This document shows, piece after piece, positions 31,681 through 41,703 of a stretch of 64,000 bases of DNA. The stretch's first letter is position 1. Every line of letters begins with the position of its first letter. This stretch comes from Micromonospora polyrhachis (GTDB lineage Bacteria; Actinomycetota; Actinomycetes; Mycobacteriales; Micromonosporaceae), in contig NZ_JACHJW010000001.1 in assembly GCF_014203835.1 (NCBI RefSeq), positions 1,364,001 to 1,428,000 on the forward strand, written 5' to 3'. A model generated the notes under the pieces. It did not search any database and was not told the origin of the DNA. It saw only the letters and a list, made by a program, of their open reading frames with translations. A program made the position numbers and the translations under genes.

Positions 31681-34600
31681 ATGTTCAAGAGGCTCGCGGC
31701 GATCCGCTCCGCGCGTACCGCGCAATCGACGACGCAGGGTGACCGGGCGATGGTGCCCTCGGCGCGCGCCACCACCGAACGTCCCACGGAACCGCCAGCG
31801 GCCCTGGACCCGGGCGCGCCCCCGGACTACTTCGGGTTCATCCCGAACTACGCCAACAGTCCCCTGCCCCGTCTCGATCCAGCCGGCCGAGCGGTGCCCG
31901 GCACCGGGATTCGCAAGTTCGTCGACTCGCTACCCGGCCTCGGCCCCGGACGGCAGAACGACCTGGGCAACTACCTGCCGATCGCGGTGCCCGACACCAT
32001 CACCTACCCCGGCTGCGACTACTACGAGATCGGGTTGCAGCAGCACAGCCAGCAGTTGCACCGAGACCTCCAGGTGACCCGGCTCCGTGGCTATCGTCAG
32101 GTCAACAACGGTACCGACGCCAACGGCCACAACACGGTGACGCCGCCCGGTCGGGCACACCACCTCGGGCCGGTGATCATGGCGCACCGCAACCGCCCGG
32201 TACGGATCAAGTTCATCAACCAGTTGCCCACCGGCCCGGCCGGCAGACTCTTCCTGCCGGTCGACCCCACCGTGCCGGGTGCCGGCATCGGGCCGCTGAA
32301 CGGAGCCGGACCGTTGGGCGGCACCGGGCCGCTGGCCGGGGCCGGGGCCGAGACCTATCCGCAGAACCGCGCGGTACTACACCTGCACGGCGGAGCCGCG
32401 CCGTGGATCAGCAGCGGGACGCCCGACCAGTGGCTCACCCCGGCCGGGGAGGCGACGCGGTACGCCACCGGGGCGGGGCTGGTCAACGTGCCGGACATGA
32501 CGGAGCCGAACCAGGGCGCGGTGACCCTGTTCTATCCGAACCAGCAGAGCGGCCGACTGCTGTGGCTACACGACAACACCGCCGGCATCAGCCGGCTGAC
32601 CGTCTACTCCGGACAGATTGGTCTCTATCTGCTCGACGACCCGGCGGAGCAGCGGCTGGTGGCCGACGGCATCCTGCCCACCGAGCAGATTCCGCTGGTG
32701 ATCCAGGACAAGACGTTCGTGCCCGACGACGACCAACTGGCCGCCCAGGACCCGACCTGGGACCGGGCCGCGTGGGGGGCGCGCAGCAACCTGTGGTTTC
32801 CGCACGTCTACATGCCCAACCAGAACCCGTACAACGAGTCCGGGTCGAACCGGATGGGCCGCTGGGACTACGCACCGTGGTTCTGGCCGCCGTCCACCGG
32901 CACGGTGCACGGGCCGGTGCCCAACCCGTACCACGACCCGGACGCGGCCCCCTGGCAACCGCCGGTCGCCCCGGGCACGCCGAACCCGTCCATCGTGCCC
33001 GAGGCGTACCTGGACACCCCGCTGGTCAACGGCTGCGCCTACCCGTACCTGCGGGTGCTGCCGAAGGCGTACCGGTTCCGGATCCTGAACGCCTGCACCG
33101 ACCGTGCGCTCAACCTCCAGCTCTACTACGCGGCCTCCAACGCCACGATGTGGAATCCGGACGGTTCGCTACACGACGGCGACGCTGGCGAGGTACCGAT
33201 GGTGGAGGCGGCTGCGACGTCCGACTTCCCCCCGGAGTGGCCGACCGATGGCAGACCGGGTGGGGTGCCCGACCCGGCGGCGTCCGGGCCGGAGATGATC
33301 CAGGTCGGCAACGACGGCGGTCTGCTCCCCGCCCCGGTGGTGCTACCCAACCAGCCGATCAACTACGCCTACCACCGGCGGGAGGCCACGACGCTGAACG
33401 TCTCCGCCCATACCCTGCTGATCGGGCCGGGTGAACGTGCCGACGTGGTCGTCGACTTCTCGTCCGCACCCCCCGGCTCGAAGATCATCCTCTACAACGA
33501 CTGCCCGGCACCGATTCCGGCCTTCGACGCCCGCTACGACTACTACACCGGGGCCGCCGACCAGACCCCGTACGGCGGGGCACCGACGACGCTGCACGGC
33601 TTCGGGCCGAACACCCGAACCCTCCTGCAGTTCCAGGTGGGCGGCACCCCGTCACCCCCGTTCGACCTGGCCGCGTTACAGGAACGGTTACCCCAGGCGT
33701 ACGCCGCCAGCCAGCCGCCGCCGATCGTGCCACAGCAGGCGTACGACCGGGCGCTGGGCACCCGGACCGAGCGGAACACCTACGTGCCGATCCAGGACAC
33801 CTCGATCACCTTCACCCCGCTCGACGGTATCGGGCCGGTGACCCTGCCGTTGCTACCGAAGGCGGTCGCGGAACAGTTCGAGTCCGAGTACGGCCGCACC
33901 TCCACCCGCCTCGGTGTCGAACTGCCCAGCACCAGTGCCCTGGTCCAGACGACCATCCCGTTTGGCTACGCCGATCCGCCGACGGAGACGCTCTTCGCCT
34001 CGGACCTCTCCACCCCGGTCGGGTCCGACGACGACGGCACCCAACTGTGGAAGGTCACCCATCACGGGATGGCCACCGAGTTCGTCCATTTCCACCACGT
34101 CAACGTCCAGCTCGTCAACCGGGTCTGCCGCAACGGGGTGATCCGACCGCCCGACCCCAACGAGTTGGGCTGGAAGGACACCGTACGGCTGAACCCGCTG
34201 GAGGACACCATCTTGGCGATGCGCCCAGCACTACCCGAGCCGCTGCCCTTCAAGATCACGGACAACGTACGGCTCGCCGACCCGACCCGGATCGCCGGCA
34301 CCACCCAGGGGCTCGTACAGGTCGACCCGCACAGCGGCGAGCCGGCGTTGGTCACCAACCGAGAGGTCAACCTCGGCTGGACGTACGCCTGGCAGGGCCA
34401 ACTCCTCGGCCACGCCGACGGGGAGATGGCCCGGCCACTGGTGCTACGGGTCTCACCCGCCGCGCCCACCGGGCTGACCGCCACCCCATCCCCCGGGTCG
34501 GCCACTCAGCTACCGGCGATCGCACTCGTCTGGACCAACAACGCCACTCGACCGGCGGCCACCATCAACCTGGTCCAGCGCGCCACCGACGTCACCTTCA

Positions 34601-35331
34601 GCACGAACCTCACCAACCTCAACGTCCCGGCCACCGCTGGTTCGCACACCGACTCGACGGTGACCCCCGGGGTGACCTACTACTACCGCATCCGGGCCGA
34701 GAACGCCGTCAGCTGTTCCGCCTGGTCCGGCACGGTCTCCACGGTGGTACGTCTGCTCGCGCCCACCAGCCTCACCGTGGCCGTGCCGGCAGCAGCACCG
34801 CTGCGGGCGAGTCTGGCCTGGACCAACCGTTCCTTTGCCACCAGCATCGACGTGCAGCGGGCCACCAACCCGACCTTCAGCGCGGGCCTGGTCACCCGGT
34901 CGATCCCGGTCACCGGCACCTATCTGGACAGCACCGTCGCCGGAAACACGACCTACTACCACCGGGTCCGCACCAGCTACCTCGGTGCCACGTCGCCCTG
35001 GTCCAACGTGGCCTCGGCGGCCACCCCCGCACCGCCGGCGACCCCGACGAATCTCACCGTCACCGCCGTGGCAGCCGGTACGGACGCGGCCACCGTCGAA
35101 CTGGGCTGGATTGAGCCGAGCGGCGGCGTGGTCGGCGGCTGCACCATCCAACGGGCCGCCGATCCGAGCTTCACCACCGGCCTGGCGACCTTCAGCGTCA
35201 GCGGCGCGAGCCGCTGTTTCAGCAACACGGGCCTGACCCGCGCTACGACGTACTACTACCGCATCCGGGCCGGCAATGCCGCCGGGCTCTCCGCCTTCAC
35301 CGCACCGGTCTCCGTCACCACTCCGCCGTGA
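31681..35331 (+). CDS. Multicopper-oxidase-like protein with three FN3 domains, copper sites degraded
   Basis: This protein of about 1216 residues has a long CotA/bilirubin-oxidase-like cupredoxin region (1-920) and three fibronectin type III repeats (about 924-1216, each with the TYYYRIRAGN-like end). HLHGG (234-238) is kept. However, WLHDN (295-299) replaces W-x-HDH, EFVHFHH (800-806) replaces HPxHFH, and WQGQLLGHADGEM (904-916) replaces the usual HCHxxxHxxxxM. The type 1 copper Cys and several His ligands are therefore absent, and oxidase activity as known is unlikely. I see no signal peptide. I start at ATG 31681, which has GGAGG 9 bases upstream; ATG 31675 and upstream frames are less suitable. 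The role is unknown; it may be structural or in binding. Confidence 0.85.
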   Translation: MFKRLAAIRSARTAQSTTQGDRAMVPSARATTERPTEPPAALDPGAPPDYFGFIPNYANSPLPRLDPAGRAVPGTGIRKFVDSLPGLGPGRQNDLGNYLPIAVPDTITYPGCDYYEIGLQQHSQQLHRDLQVTRLRGYRQVNNGTDANGHNTVTPPGRAHHLGPVIMAHRNRPVRIKFINQLPTGPAGRLFLPVDPTVPGAGIGPLNGAGPLGGTGPLAGAGAETYPQNRAVLHLHGGAAPWISSGTPDQWLTPAGEATRYATGAGLVNVPDMTEPNQGAVTLFYPNQQSGRLLWLHDNTAGISRLTVYSGQIGLYLLDDPAEQRLVADGILPTEQIPLVIQDKTFVPDDDQLAAQDPTWDRAAWGARSNLWFPHVYMPNQNPYNESGSNRMGRWDYAPWFWPPSTGTVHGPVPNPYHDPDAAPWQPPVAPGTPNPSIVPEAYLDTPLVNGCAYPYLRVLPKAYRFRILNACTDRALNLQLYYAASNATMWNPDGSLHDGDAGEVPMVEAAATSDFPPEWPTDGRPGGVPDPAASGPEMIQVGNDGGLLPAPVVLPNQPINYAYHRREATTLNVSAHTLLIGPGERADVVVDFSSAPPGSKIILYNDCPAPIPAFDARYDYYTGAADQTPYGGAPTTLHGFGPNTRTLLQFQVGGTPSPPFDLAALQERLPQAYAASQPPPIVPQQAYDRALGTRTERNTYVPIQDTSITFTPLDGIGPVTLPLLPKAVAEQFESEYGRTSTRLGVELPSTSALVQTTIPFGYADPPTETLFASDLSTPVGSDDDGTQLWKVTHHGMATEFVHFHHVNVQLVNRVCRNGVIRPPDPNELGWKDTVRLNPLEDTILAMRPALPEPLPFKITDNVRLADPTRIAGTTQGLVQVDPHSGEPALVTNREVNLGWTYAWQGQLLGHADGEMARPLVLRVSPAAPTGLTATPSPGSATQLPAIALVWTNNATRPAATINLVQRATDVTFSTNLTNLNVPATAGSHTDSTVTPGVTYYYRIRAENAVSCSAWSGTVSTVVRLLAPTSLTVAVPAAAPLRASLAWTNRSFATSIDVQRATNPTFSAGLVTRSIPVTGTYLDSTVAGNTTYYHRVRTSYLGATSPWSNVASAATPAPPATPTNLTVTAVAAGTDAATVELGWIEPSGGVVGGCTIQRAADPSFTTGLATFSVSGASRCFSNTGLTRATTYYYRIRAGNAAGLSAFTAPVSVTTPP

Positions 35332-35358
35332 CCACTTCGGCCGGCACCACCGGTGCTC

Positions 35359-36159
35359 TCAGTGGCTCGCCTGGGGTGTGCTCCGGCCGGTTGGTGGCCC
35401 CGACGCCGGATCACCCCACACACGCAGCTCAGCCAGGCTGGTGGCAACGCCGTGCAATAGCGCGGTGGCCTCGTCGAGCTGCGCGGCGGCAGGATGTTCC
35501 TCGGCGATCCGGCCCTCCTCGGCCAGATAGCCAGCCGCCGCCGCGACCAGCTTCTCGTAGGCCGTCACTCCCCTGTCGAGCTGCTCGGCCAGGTTGCGGT
35601 GGGCCGCTCTCAGCGCGGAACGGGACTCGTCCGGGGCGCACCGTAGCGACTTCTCCACACCGGCCACCCGGTTGGCCAGCTCGCGTAGCGACCGTTCCGC
35701 GACGGCGGCCTCCAGCACCGCAGGCGCGGCGGGACCGGTCAGCCGGTCGGCGAAGCCGGCCAGCGTCGAGGTGGCCCGATTCAGCCGGGCCCACGGACGG
35801 GCGGCGGCGGATCCGCGCAACGCCAGCCGGGACCGCCCCCGACGTACCCCGGTCAGCACCCCGCGGCCGACTGGCAGCCGTTCGACCGCCGCGACCAGCC
35901 GCTGCTCGGCCGACCGTTGGTCGGGGGGCGGCGGCGCCGGCTGCGCGGCGAGCGCCCGCAGGTCGGACCAGCGCCACAGGGCCAGGGCGATGGAACCACC
36001 GGCGGCAGCGGCCCAGGCCGCGTCCGGCAACCCCAAACCGCTGTACGGAGTGAGAATCGCCGTGGCACCGCCCAGTCCACCGCCCAACACACTCCATCGC
36101 CGGGCGGACCGGCGAAGCTTGCGCAACCGCCGAAAGTAGCGAGCCCGCTGGTCCGCCAC
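35359..36159 (-). CDS. pspM: Phage-shock/envelope-stress protein PspM
   Basis: The 266-residue protein has a basic N-terminus (RARYFRRLRKLRRSARRWSVLGGGLGG), two hydrophobic segments (residues 24-60) and a mostly helical C-terminal region, as described for PspM (Rv2743c-like). In mycobacteria PspM works with PspA and ClgR to protect membranes under stress. Here it follows pspA directly (29-base gap) and is on the same strand, which is the strongest evidence for the assignment. It converges with the oxidase-like gene. Confidence 0.85.
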   Translation of the reverse strand: MADQRARYFRRLRKLRRSARRWSVLGGGLGGATAILTPYSGLGLPDAAWAAAAGGSIALALWRWSDLRALAAQPAPPPPDQRSAEQRLVAAVERLPVGRGVLTGVRRGRSRLALRGSAAARPWARLNRATSTLAGFADRLTGPAAPAVLEAAVAERSLRELANRVAGVEKSLRCAPDESRSALRAAHRNLAEQLDRGVTAYEKLVAAAAGYLAEEGRIAEEHPAAAQLDEATALLHGVATSLAELRVWGDPASGPPTGRSTPQASH

Positions 36160-36188
36160 GACTGCCCTCCTGCCTCAGTCCGGCAGCC

Positions 36189-37052
36189 TCAGCTGGCGGC
36201 GCTGGTGTCGCCCGTGCCCTTCTCCCGGGCCATGCTGGCCCGGATCTCGTCCAGCCGGGCGACGCTGGCCGGGTCCGTGGCCGGTGCGTTCTGGGCGATA
36301 CCGGCCTGGGCCGGAGCGCCGGCCAGCTTCTCGCCCGCCATGCTCGACCGGATCTGCTCCAACCGGGATGAGCCGGCCAGGTCCAGCGTGCTCTTCTGGA
36401 CCTCCAGCATCCGCCCCTCGACCGAGTTACCGGCCAGTTCGGCGCGACCCATCGCGTTGGCGTACCGCCGCTCGATCTTCTCGCGTACCTCGTCCAGGGA
36501 CGGGGTGTTGCCGGGAGCCGCCAGTGACGACATCGACTCCAGCGAGCGGGCCACGCTCTCCTGCATCTTGGCCTGTTCGAGCTGGCTGAGCAGCTTGGTG
36601 CGCTCGGCCAGCTTCTGCTGGAGGATCATCGAGTTGTTCTCCACCGCCTGCCGGGCCTGGGCGGCGGCACCAATGGCCTGATCGTGCAGGGCCTTCAGGT
36701 CCTCGGCCGACTGCTCGGCGGAGACGAGTTGGGTGGCGAGGGTCTGGGCTGTCTGCTCGTACTTGGTGGCCTCCGCCTCGTCACCGGCGGACCGGGACCG
36801 GTCGGCGAGCACCAGCGCCTGCCGGGCCATCGCCTGAAGGCGCTCGACCTCGGACATCTGCCGGGACAGCCGCATCTCCAGTTGGCGCTGGTTGCCGATG
36901 ACCGCAGCAGCCTGCTGGACCAATGCCTGGTGCTGGCGCTGCGCCTCCTCGATGGCCTGCTGGATCTGCACCTTGGGATCGGCGTGCTCATCGATCTTGG
37001 CGCCGAACAACGCCATCAGGTAACGCCAGCCCTTGACGAACGGGTTCGCCAT
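36189..37052 (-). CDS. pspA: PspA/IM30 family envelope stress protein
   Basis: The 287-residue protein is almost entirely helical, with the PspA/IM30 opening ([33 protein letters not shown]) and long coiled-coil helices ([27 protein letters not shown] ...). PspA binds stressed membranes from the cytoplasmic side. The C-terminal 60 residues ([16 protein letters not shown] ... [13 protein letters not shown]) show a repeated L-E/D-x-I-R-x-S-M unit typical of the actinobacterial form. The gene lies between clgR and pspM, as in mycobacteria. Confidence 0.92.
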   Translation of the reverse strand: MANPFVKGWRYLMALFGAKIDEHADPKVQIQQAIEEAQRQHQALVQQAAAVIGNQRQLEMRLSRQMSEVERLQAMARQALVLADRSRSAGDEAEATKYEQTAQTLATQLVSAEQSAEDLKALHDQAIGAAAQARQAVENNSMILQQKLAERTKLLSQLEQAKMQESVARSLESMSSLAAPGNTPSLDEVREKIERRYANAMGRAELAGNSVEGRMLEVQKSTLDLAGSSRLEQIRSSMAGEKLAGAPAQAGIAQNAPATDPASVARLDEIRASMAREKGTGDTSAAS

Positions 37053-37268
37053 ATTCGCAGTATCCCCTCAGTGTCATCGCCTCTGCCGAGCGCGCCGGAT
37101 CGACCTGGCGAACGGCGCGTGGCTTCCCATGGTCCCAGCCTGACGCCACCCCCCGGCAAAAAACCGTGGGGGGATACCAGTCGGATGGGTGCCGTGCCGC
37201 CACCCTACGCGGGCCGGAACGCGCACAGCCACCGTCGGCAGGGGTTGTATCGGTGCTGCGGTGGGGGC

Positions 37269-37832
37269 TCAGGCGGCGCGAACGACGGCGCGCGGCTCGG
37301 AGTTGGCCGACCGGACCCGGCGGGTCGTTCGCAGCGTGGCCTTCAGCGGCGACTCCTGGCGGACCGAGACGGAGACGTTGCCGTCGGTCGTCACCCGATG
37401 CACCGGCGCGGTCGGTGTCACCCGACGTGCGCCCAGGCCGGCACCAGCGCTGGCCATCGCTGGTTCGGGTGCGGCAGGGGTGGCCGCCGTCGAAGTGGCG
37501 GGGACGGCCGATGTGCCAGAGGTGGCCTGCTCGGCGACCGTGCTGGCGGTGCCGGACGTCGGCTGTTCGGTGACCGGCACGAGCACGCCGGCCATCTGCT
37601 CGGCTAGGGCGACGGTGTCACCGACCTCGCGCAGCAACTCGGAGAGCTGCGCACCGAGGGCGGCGCAGATGGCGGCGAGCAGTTCGCTCGACGCCTCCTT
37701 CTGCCCCCGTTCGACCTCGGACAGATAGCCCAGGCTCACGTTGGCCGCGGAGGAAACCTCACGCAGGGTCCGGTGCTGGCCCTGTCGGCGGGCGCGCAAG
37801 GCGTCACCGATCACCCGGCGTAGCAAGATCAT
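37269..37832 (-). CDS. clgR: ClgR-type helix-turn-helix regulator
   Basis: The first 70 residues are an XRE-type HTH ([38 protein letters not shown]), closely matching ClgR, the activator of clp protease and psp genes in actinomycetes. The C-terminal 110 residues are alanine/threonine-rich and probably disordered, followed by a basic end. The gene sits upstream of pspA (216-base gap) on the same strand, in the mycobacterial order clgR-pspA-pspM. I expect it to activate the genes downstream and itself; I could not find a confident ClgR box by eye. Confidence 0.9.
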   Translation of the reverse strand: MILLRRVIGDALRARRQGQHRTLREVSSAANVSLGYLSEVERGQKEASSELLAAICAALGAQLSELLREVGDTVALAEQMAGVLVPVTEQPTSGTASTVAEQATSGTSAVPATSTAATPAAPEPAMASAGAGLGARRVTPTAPVHRVTTDGNVSVSVRQESPLKATLRTTRRVRSANSEPRAVVRAA

Positions 37833-38083
37833 CGCACCTCCCCCTCACGCGGGACGACTTCCCCGCACCAGCAACGGCACCGGCTACCGCCAGAGCCTTT
37901 CCGCAACCGTACCCGGTACCGACCACCGCGACATCCCAGCGCCGCACCGAATCTGCCCGCGGCTCCCGTTCGTCCCGGGTCCTTCCCGTCGTGCCGATCC
38001 GATCAGCGTGCCGGCCGGCGCAGCGGTCGCCATGTGCCGGCCGTCTCCAGCGGCACCGGCGGGTCATCCCGCACGATCGACCG

Positions 38084-38590
38084 TCAACCGGCCGGAGCAG
38101 CGTGGATCTGGTCTGCGAGCAGTCGTAACGCGTCGGTCACCGTGTCGGTGCGAATCGCCAACCGATCACCGTCGAGGTCGAGTTCGCGGACCACCGCGCC
38201 GGTGGGGCCGGACACCGCCACGAAGACCATGCCGACGGGCTTGCCGCCCTGCGGTTCGGGACCGGCCACGCCGGTGGTCGCCACCCCCCAGTCGGTCCCG
38301 CACCGCTGCCGGACCCCCTCGGCGAGTGCCAGCGCCACGTCCGGATCCACCGGGCCCCGTTCCGCCAGCAAACCGTCCGGTACGCCGGCCAGGGAGGCCT
38401 TCAGATCGGTGGCGTAGACCACCAACCCGCCCCGGAAGACGGCGCTGGCCCCGGCGACATCCACGATCGTGGCGGCCAGCAGCCCACCGGTGAGCGACTC
38501 GACGACGCCGAAGGTCTCCCCCCGATCGACGAGCGCGTGTACGACGGCTGCCGCCGGGCTTCCCACCGGTGGCTCGACACTCTCTGCCAT
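38084..38590 (-). CDS. cinA: CinA C-terminal domain protein (NMN amidohydrolase type)
   Basis: The 168-residue protein is the CinA C-terminal (PncC-like) domain alone: FGVVESLTGGLLAATIVDVAGASAVFRGG, then LALAEGVRQRCGTDWGVATTGVAGPEPQGGKPVGMVFVAV. PncC enzymes deamidate nicotinamide mononucleotide, so a role in NAD salvage is likely. It begins 10 bases after the pgsA stop in the same operon, the usual position in actinomycetes. Then comes a 251-base gap to clgR. Confidence 0.9.
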   Translation of the reverse strand: MAESVEPPVGSPAAAVVHALVDRGETFGVVESLTGGLLAATIVDVAGASAVFRGGLVVYATDLKASLAGVPDGLLAERGPVDPDVALALAEGVRQRCGTDWGVATTGVAGPEPQGGKPVGMVFVAVSGPTGAVVRELDLDGDRLAIRTDTVTDALRLLADQIHAAPAG

Positions 38591-38600
38591 CTTCGCTACC

Positions 38601-39194
38601 TCATCCCGCCCGCCGCCGCAGGCGCAGCGCCCGCACCACGTAGTCGAGGCCGGTCAGCAGGGTCACCACGACGGCGGCTCCCATGATCCACGGCCCGATC
38701 CAGGCCACCGCCGCCGGAACCGGCCACAGGTACCAGACGATCGCCAGGATCTGCACCGCCGTCTTGATCTTGCCGCCGTGGCTGGCGGCGATGACACCAT
38801 GCCGGATCACCCAGAAGCGGATCAGGGTGACACCGAACTCCCGGGCCAGGATCACCAGGGTGACCCACCAGGGGAGCTGGTCGTACCAGGACAGCAGCAC
38901 CAGTGCCGCCCCGGTCAGCGCCTTGTCCGCAATCGGGTCGGCGACCTTACCGAAGGAGGTCACCAGCCCGAACCGACGGGCGATCCACCCATCCGCCAGA
39001 TCGGTCATCGAGGCGAACGCGAAGGTCAGACAGGCGGCGATCCGACCACTGGAATCGGCCATGCCGGAGACGACGACCAGCGCCATGAAGACCGGCACCA
39101 ACAGCAGGCGCAATGCGGTAAGGGCGTTGGCCGCATTGACGACCGGCACCGTACGGACCGTGGCAGCCGGCGCGGGGTCGGTCGCCTCGGTCAC
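38601..39194 (-). CDS. pgsA: CDP-diacylglycerol-glycerol-3-phosphate 3-phosphatidyltransferase
   Basis: The CDP-alcohol phosphotransferase signature is present as ADGWIARRFGLVTSFGKVADPIAD (D-G-x2-A-R-x8-G-x3-D-x3-D), and there are five to six membrane helices. PgsA makes phosphatidylglycerophosphate, the precursor of phosphatidylglycerol and cardiolipin, at the cytoplasmic membrane. I chose GTG 39194 because GAGGTGAG lies about 6 bases upstream; the longer frame to 39212 runs into rimO. It lies between rimO and cinA and is probably co-transcribed with both. Confidence 0.9.
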   Translation of the reverse strand: MTEATDPAPAATVRTVPVVNAANALTALRLLLVPVFMALVVVSGMADSSGRIAACLTFAFASMTDLADGWIARRFGLVTSFGKVADPIADKALTGAALVLLSWYDQLPWWVTLVILAREFGVTLIRFWVIRHGVIAASHGGKIKTAVQILAIVWYLWPVPAAVAWIGPWIMGAAVVVTLLTGLDYVVRALRLRRRAG

Positions 39195-39198
39195 GGTC

Positions 39199-40707
39199 TC
39201 ACCTCGTTCCACCCGGGGCCGCCGCCGCCGAGATCATCTCCTCCGGTACGGCGATCAGGTCGACCCCCTCGGTGCCGGTGACGGTGGCCCGAACCAGGTC
39301 ACCCGGGCGCAGTGCGGCCAGGTCGACCCCGCCCTCGGCCGGGGCGACCAGGGTGGTCGAACCATCCACCTCCGGCGCCTGGTGGGCGGCCCGCCCCTCC
39401 ACGACGCCGTCGCTGATCGAGTCGACCAGCACCTCGACGGTGGACCCGAGACGTTCCTCGGCCCGCTGGGAACACAACTCGTCGGCCAACGCGCTCAGCC
39501 GGTCGTAGCGCCGTTTGATCGTCGCCGCCGACACCTTGCCCGGCAGCCCGGCCGCCTCGGTACCGTCCTCGTCGCTGTAGTCGAACATGCCGATCGCGTC
39601 GAGCCGCGCCTCGGTCAGGAAGCGGACCAATTCTTCGACGTCGCCGCGGGTCTCGCCCGGAAAGCCGACGATGAAGTTGCTCCGCGCTCCGGCCTCCGGC
39701 GCCAACGCCCGCACCGAGGCGAGCAGGTCGAGGAACCGGTCGGTCGACCCGAAACGGCGCATCCGGCGCAGCACCGGCTCGGCGGAGTGCTGGAACGAAA
39801 GATCGAAGTAGGGGGCGACGCCCGGCGTGGTGGCGAGCGCCTCCACCAGCCCCGGGCGGGTCTCCGCCGGTTGCAGGTAACTCGCCCGGACCCGGACGAT
39901 CCCGGACACGGCGGCGAGCTGCGGCAGCAGCTTCTCCAGCAGCCGGGGATCGCCGAGGTCCTTGCCGTACGAGGTGGAGTTCTCGCTGACCAGCACCAAC
40001 TCCCGTACCCCCGACTTGGCCAGCCATTCGGCCTCGGCGAGCAGTTCGTCCGGGGTACGGGAGACGAACGCCCCACGGAACGCCGGAATGGCACAGAACG
40101 CGCACCGGCGGTCGCAGCCACTGGCCAGCTTGAGCGACGCGACCGGGCCGGAATCGAGCCGATGTCGCAACACCGGTCGCAGATGGGCCGGAGTGTGCTC
40201 GTCGGCGACCAGCCCTTCCCGCGTGGGCGCACCGCCACCGTGGCCGGGCACCACCACGGCGCTGCCGTGCCGGGACACCGGCGTCAGTGGCAACAACTCC
40301 CGACGGTCCCGGGGGGTGTGCGCGTCGAGTCGCTCCCCGGCGACCACCGCGTCGAGTCGGGCCGAGATGTCGGGATAGTCGTCGAAGCCCAGCACCGCCT
40401 GCGCCTCGGGGAGACTGTCGGCCAGCTCCCGCCCGTAGCGCTCGGCCATGCAGCCGGCGGCCACCACCTTGGCCCCGGTGTCGGCGGCGGCGAGCAGGGT
40501 CTGGATCGAATCCTGCTTGGCCTTCTCCACGAACCCGCAGGTGTTGACCAACACCACGTCGGCGCGTTCACCGTCGGTGGTCACCTGCCAACCGTCGGCG
40601 TGCAACCTGGCCGCCAGCTCCTCCGAGTCGACCTCGTTACGGGCACAGCCCAGGGTAAGCAGCGCGACCCGGCGGCCGTCGGTCGAGGAAGAGGAAGTGG
40701 CAGACAC
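39199..40707 (-). CDS. rimO: Ribosomal protein S12 methylthiotransferase RimO
   Basis: RimO adds a methylthio group to an aspartate of ribosomal protein S12, using two iron-sulfur clusters. The 502-residue protein has the UPF0004 domain with cysteines in [25 protein letters not shown] and [10 protein letters not shown]. Then come the radical SAM motif [11 protein letters not shown] (residues about 199-209) and a C-terminal TRAM domain ([30 protein letters not shown]). The RimO/MiaB distinction is made from the N-terminal motif and the gene order rimO-pgsA-cinA. GTG 40707 is the start. Confidence 0.94.
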   Translation of the reverse strand: MSATSSSSTDGRRVALLTLGCARNEVDSEELAARLHADGWQVTTDGERADVVLVNTCGFVEKAKQDSIQTLLAAADTGAKVVAAGCMAERYGRELADSLPEAQAVLGFDDYPDISARLDAVVAGERLDAHTPRDRRELLPLTPVSRHGSAVVVPGHGGGAPTREGLVADEHTPAHLRPVLRHRLDSGPVASLKLASGCDRRCAFCAIPAFRGAFVSRTPDELLAEAEWLAKSGVRELVLVSENSTSYGKDLGDPRLLEKLLPQLAAVSGIVRVRASYLQPAETRPGLVEALATTPGVAPYFDLSFQHSAEPVLRRMRRFGSTDRFLDLLASVRALAPEAGARSNFIVGFPGETRGDVEELVRFLTEARLDAIGMFDYSDEDGTEAAGLPGKVSAATIKRRYDRLSALADELCSQRAEERLGSTVEVLVDSISDGVVEGRAAHQAPEVDGSTTLVAPAEGGVDLAALRPGDLVRATVTGTEGVDLIAVPEEMISAAAAPGGTR

Positions 40708-40770
40708 CTCCCGAGGGTACCGGGCCGCACCGACGATCCGATCGGGTGTGCGCCCTGGCAGCCGGAGAGA

Positions 40771-41703
40771 TCACAGTCGGACCGCCGCCTCCCGGGCCAA
40801 CGTGTCCAGCAGGAACACCTCGGTACCGGCCAGCCCGACCGAACAGAAGACGCTCACCTCTCCGGGTGCGGCCCGGCCGGGAACCGCGCCGGCCAGCACC
40901 GCCGCCAGGTCACGGAGGTTGTCGGCGTACGGGGGGTCGGTGGCGAGCATCGGCGGGTCGTACGCCCCGGCCTGCGCCAACGAGTCGGTGGCGAGTACGT
41001 CCGCCCGATCCAGCAGGTCCAGCCCGAACTCGGCCCGGCCGCGCTGTTTGAAGCCGACGGTGTTGACGTGGGTGCCCGGGTCGAGGTCGGCGGCGGAGAT
41101 CACCGGAGTGGGACTGTCGGTGGCCAACACCACGACGTCCCGGCCGCGTACCGCCGTCTCGGGGCGATCCACCGCCCGGGCCGGGATGCCCAGTTCGGCG
41201 CGAACCCGGTCGGCGAACGCCTCCCGGCGGGCCCGGGTACGGCAGTACACCGTCACCTCCCGCAGCGGGCGTACCGAGGCTGCCGCCCACACCTGCGCCC
41301 ACGCCTGTCCGCCGCAACCGATCACGCCGAGGGTGCTGGCCTCGGGGCGGGCCAGCAGATCGATCGCCACCCCGCCGATCGCCCCGGTTCGCCGCGACCC
41401 GATCTCGGTGCCGACCGCGATCGCCCGCACCCGCCCCGACCGGGCGTCGTGCAGGACCACCACCTGTTCCGCCTCCGGGTGGCCGAAGGTGTCGTACGTC
41501 CGGAAGCCGTACCACTCGTCGGTCAACTGGCCGGCGGTGGTCACCAGCCGTCCCCCGGCCAGCGGTGCGGAGCCGCGTGGGGGCGCGACGAGCCGACCGG
41601 CGTGGGCGGCCAGCAGGGCGGCCCGGGTGGCCCCGATCGCGGTGGGCGCATCCAGTTGGGCGGCCACCTCGGCGTCGCTGAAGAGCAGGGTCATGTCGCC
41701 CAT
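40771..41703 (-). CDS. Ornithine cyclodeaminase/mu-crystallin family protein
   Basis: The 310-residue protein has the family's substrate loop (YGFRTYDTFGHP) and the NAD-binding Rossmann motif in LGVIGCGGQAWAQVWAA (glycine-rich, residues 136-152). Family members include ornithine cyclodeaminase, alanine dehydrogenase and ketimine reductase; the exact reaction cannot be told. It lies upstream of rimO on the same strand, but the gap of 63 bases and lack of a pathway link make a joint role uncertain. Start ATG 41703, or the nearby ATG 41694. Confidence 0.85.
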   Translation of the reverse strand: MGDMTLLFSDAEVAAQLDAPTAIGATRAALLAAHAGRLVAPPRGSAPLAGGRLVTTAGQLTDEWYGFRTYDTFGHPEAEQVVVLHDARSGRVRAIAVGTEIGSRRTGAIGGVAIDLLARPEASTLGVIGCGGQAWAQVWAAASVRPLREVTVYCRTRARREAFADRVRAELGIPARAVDRPETAVRGRDVVVLATDSPTPVISAADLDPGTHVNTVGFKQRGRAEFGLDLLDRADVLATDSLAQAGAYDPPMLATDPPYADNLRDLAAVLAGAVPGRAAPGEVSVFCSVGLAGTEVFLLDTLAREAAVRL

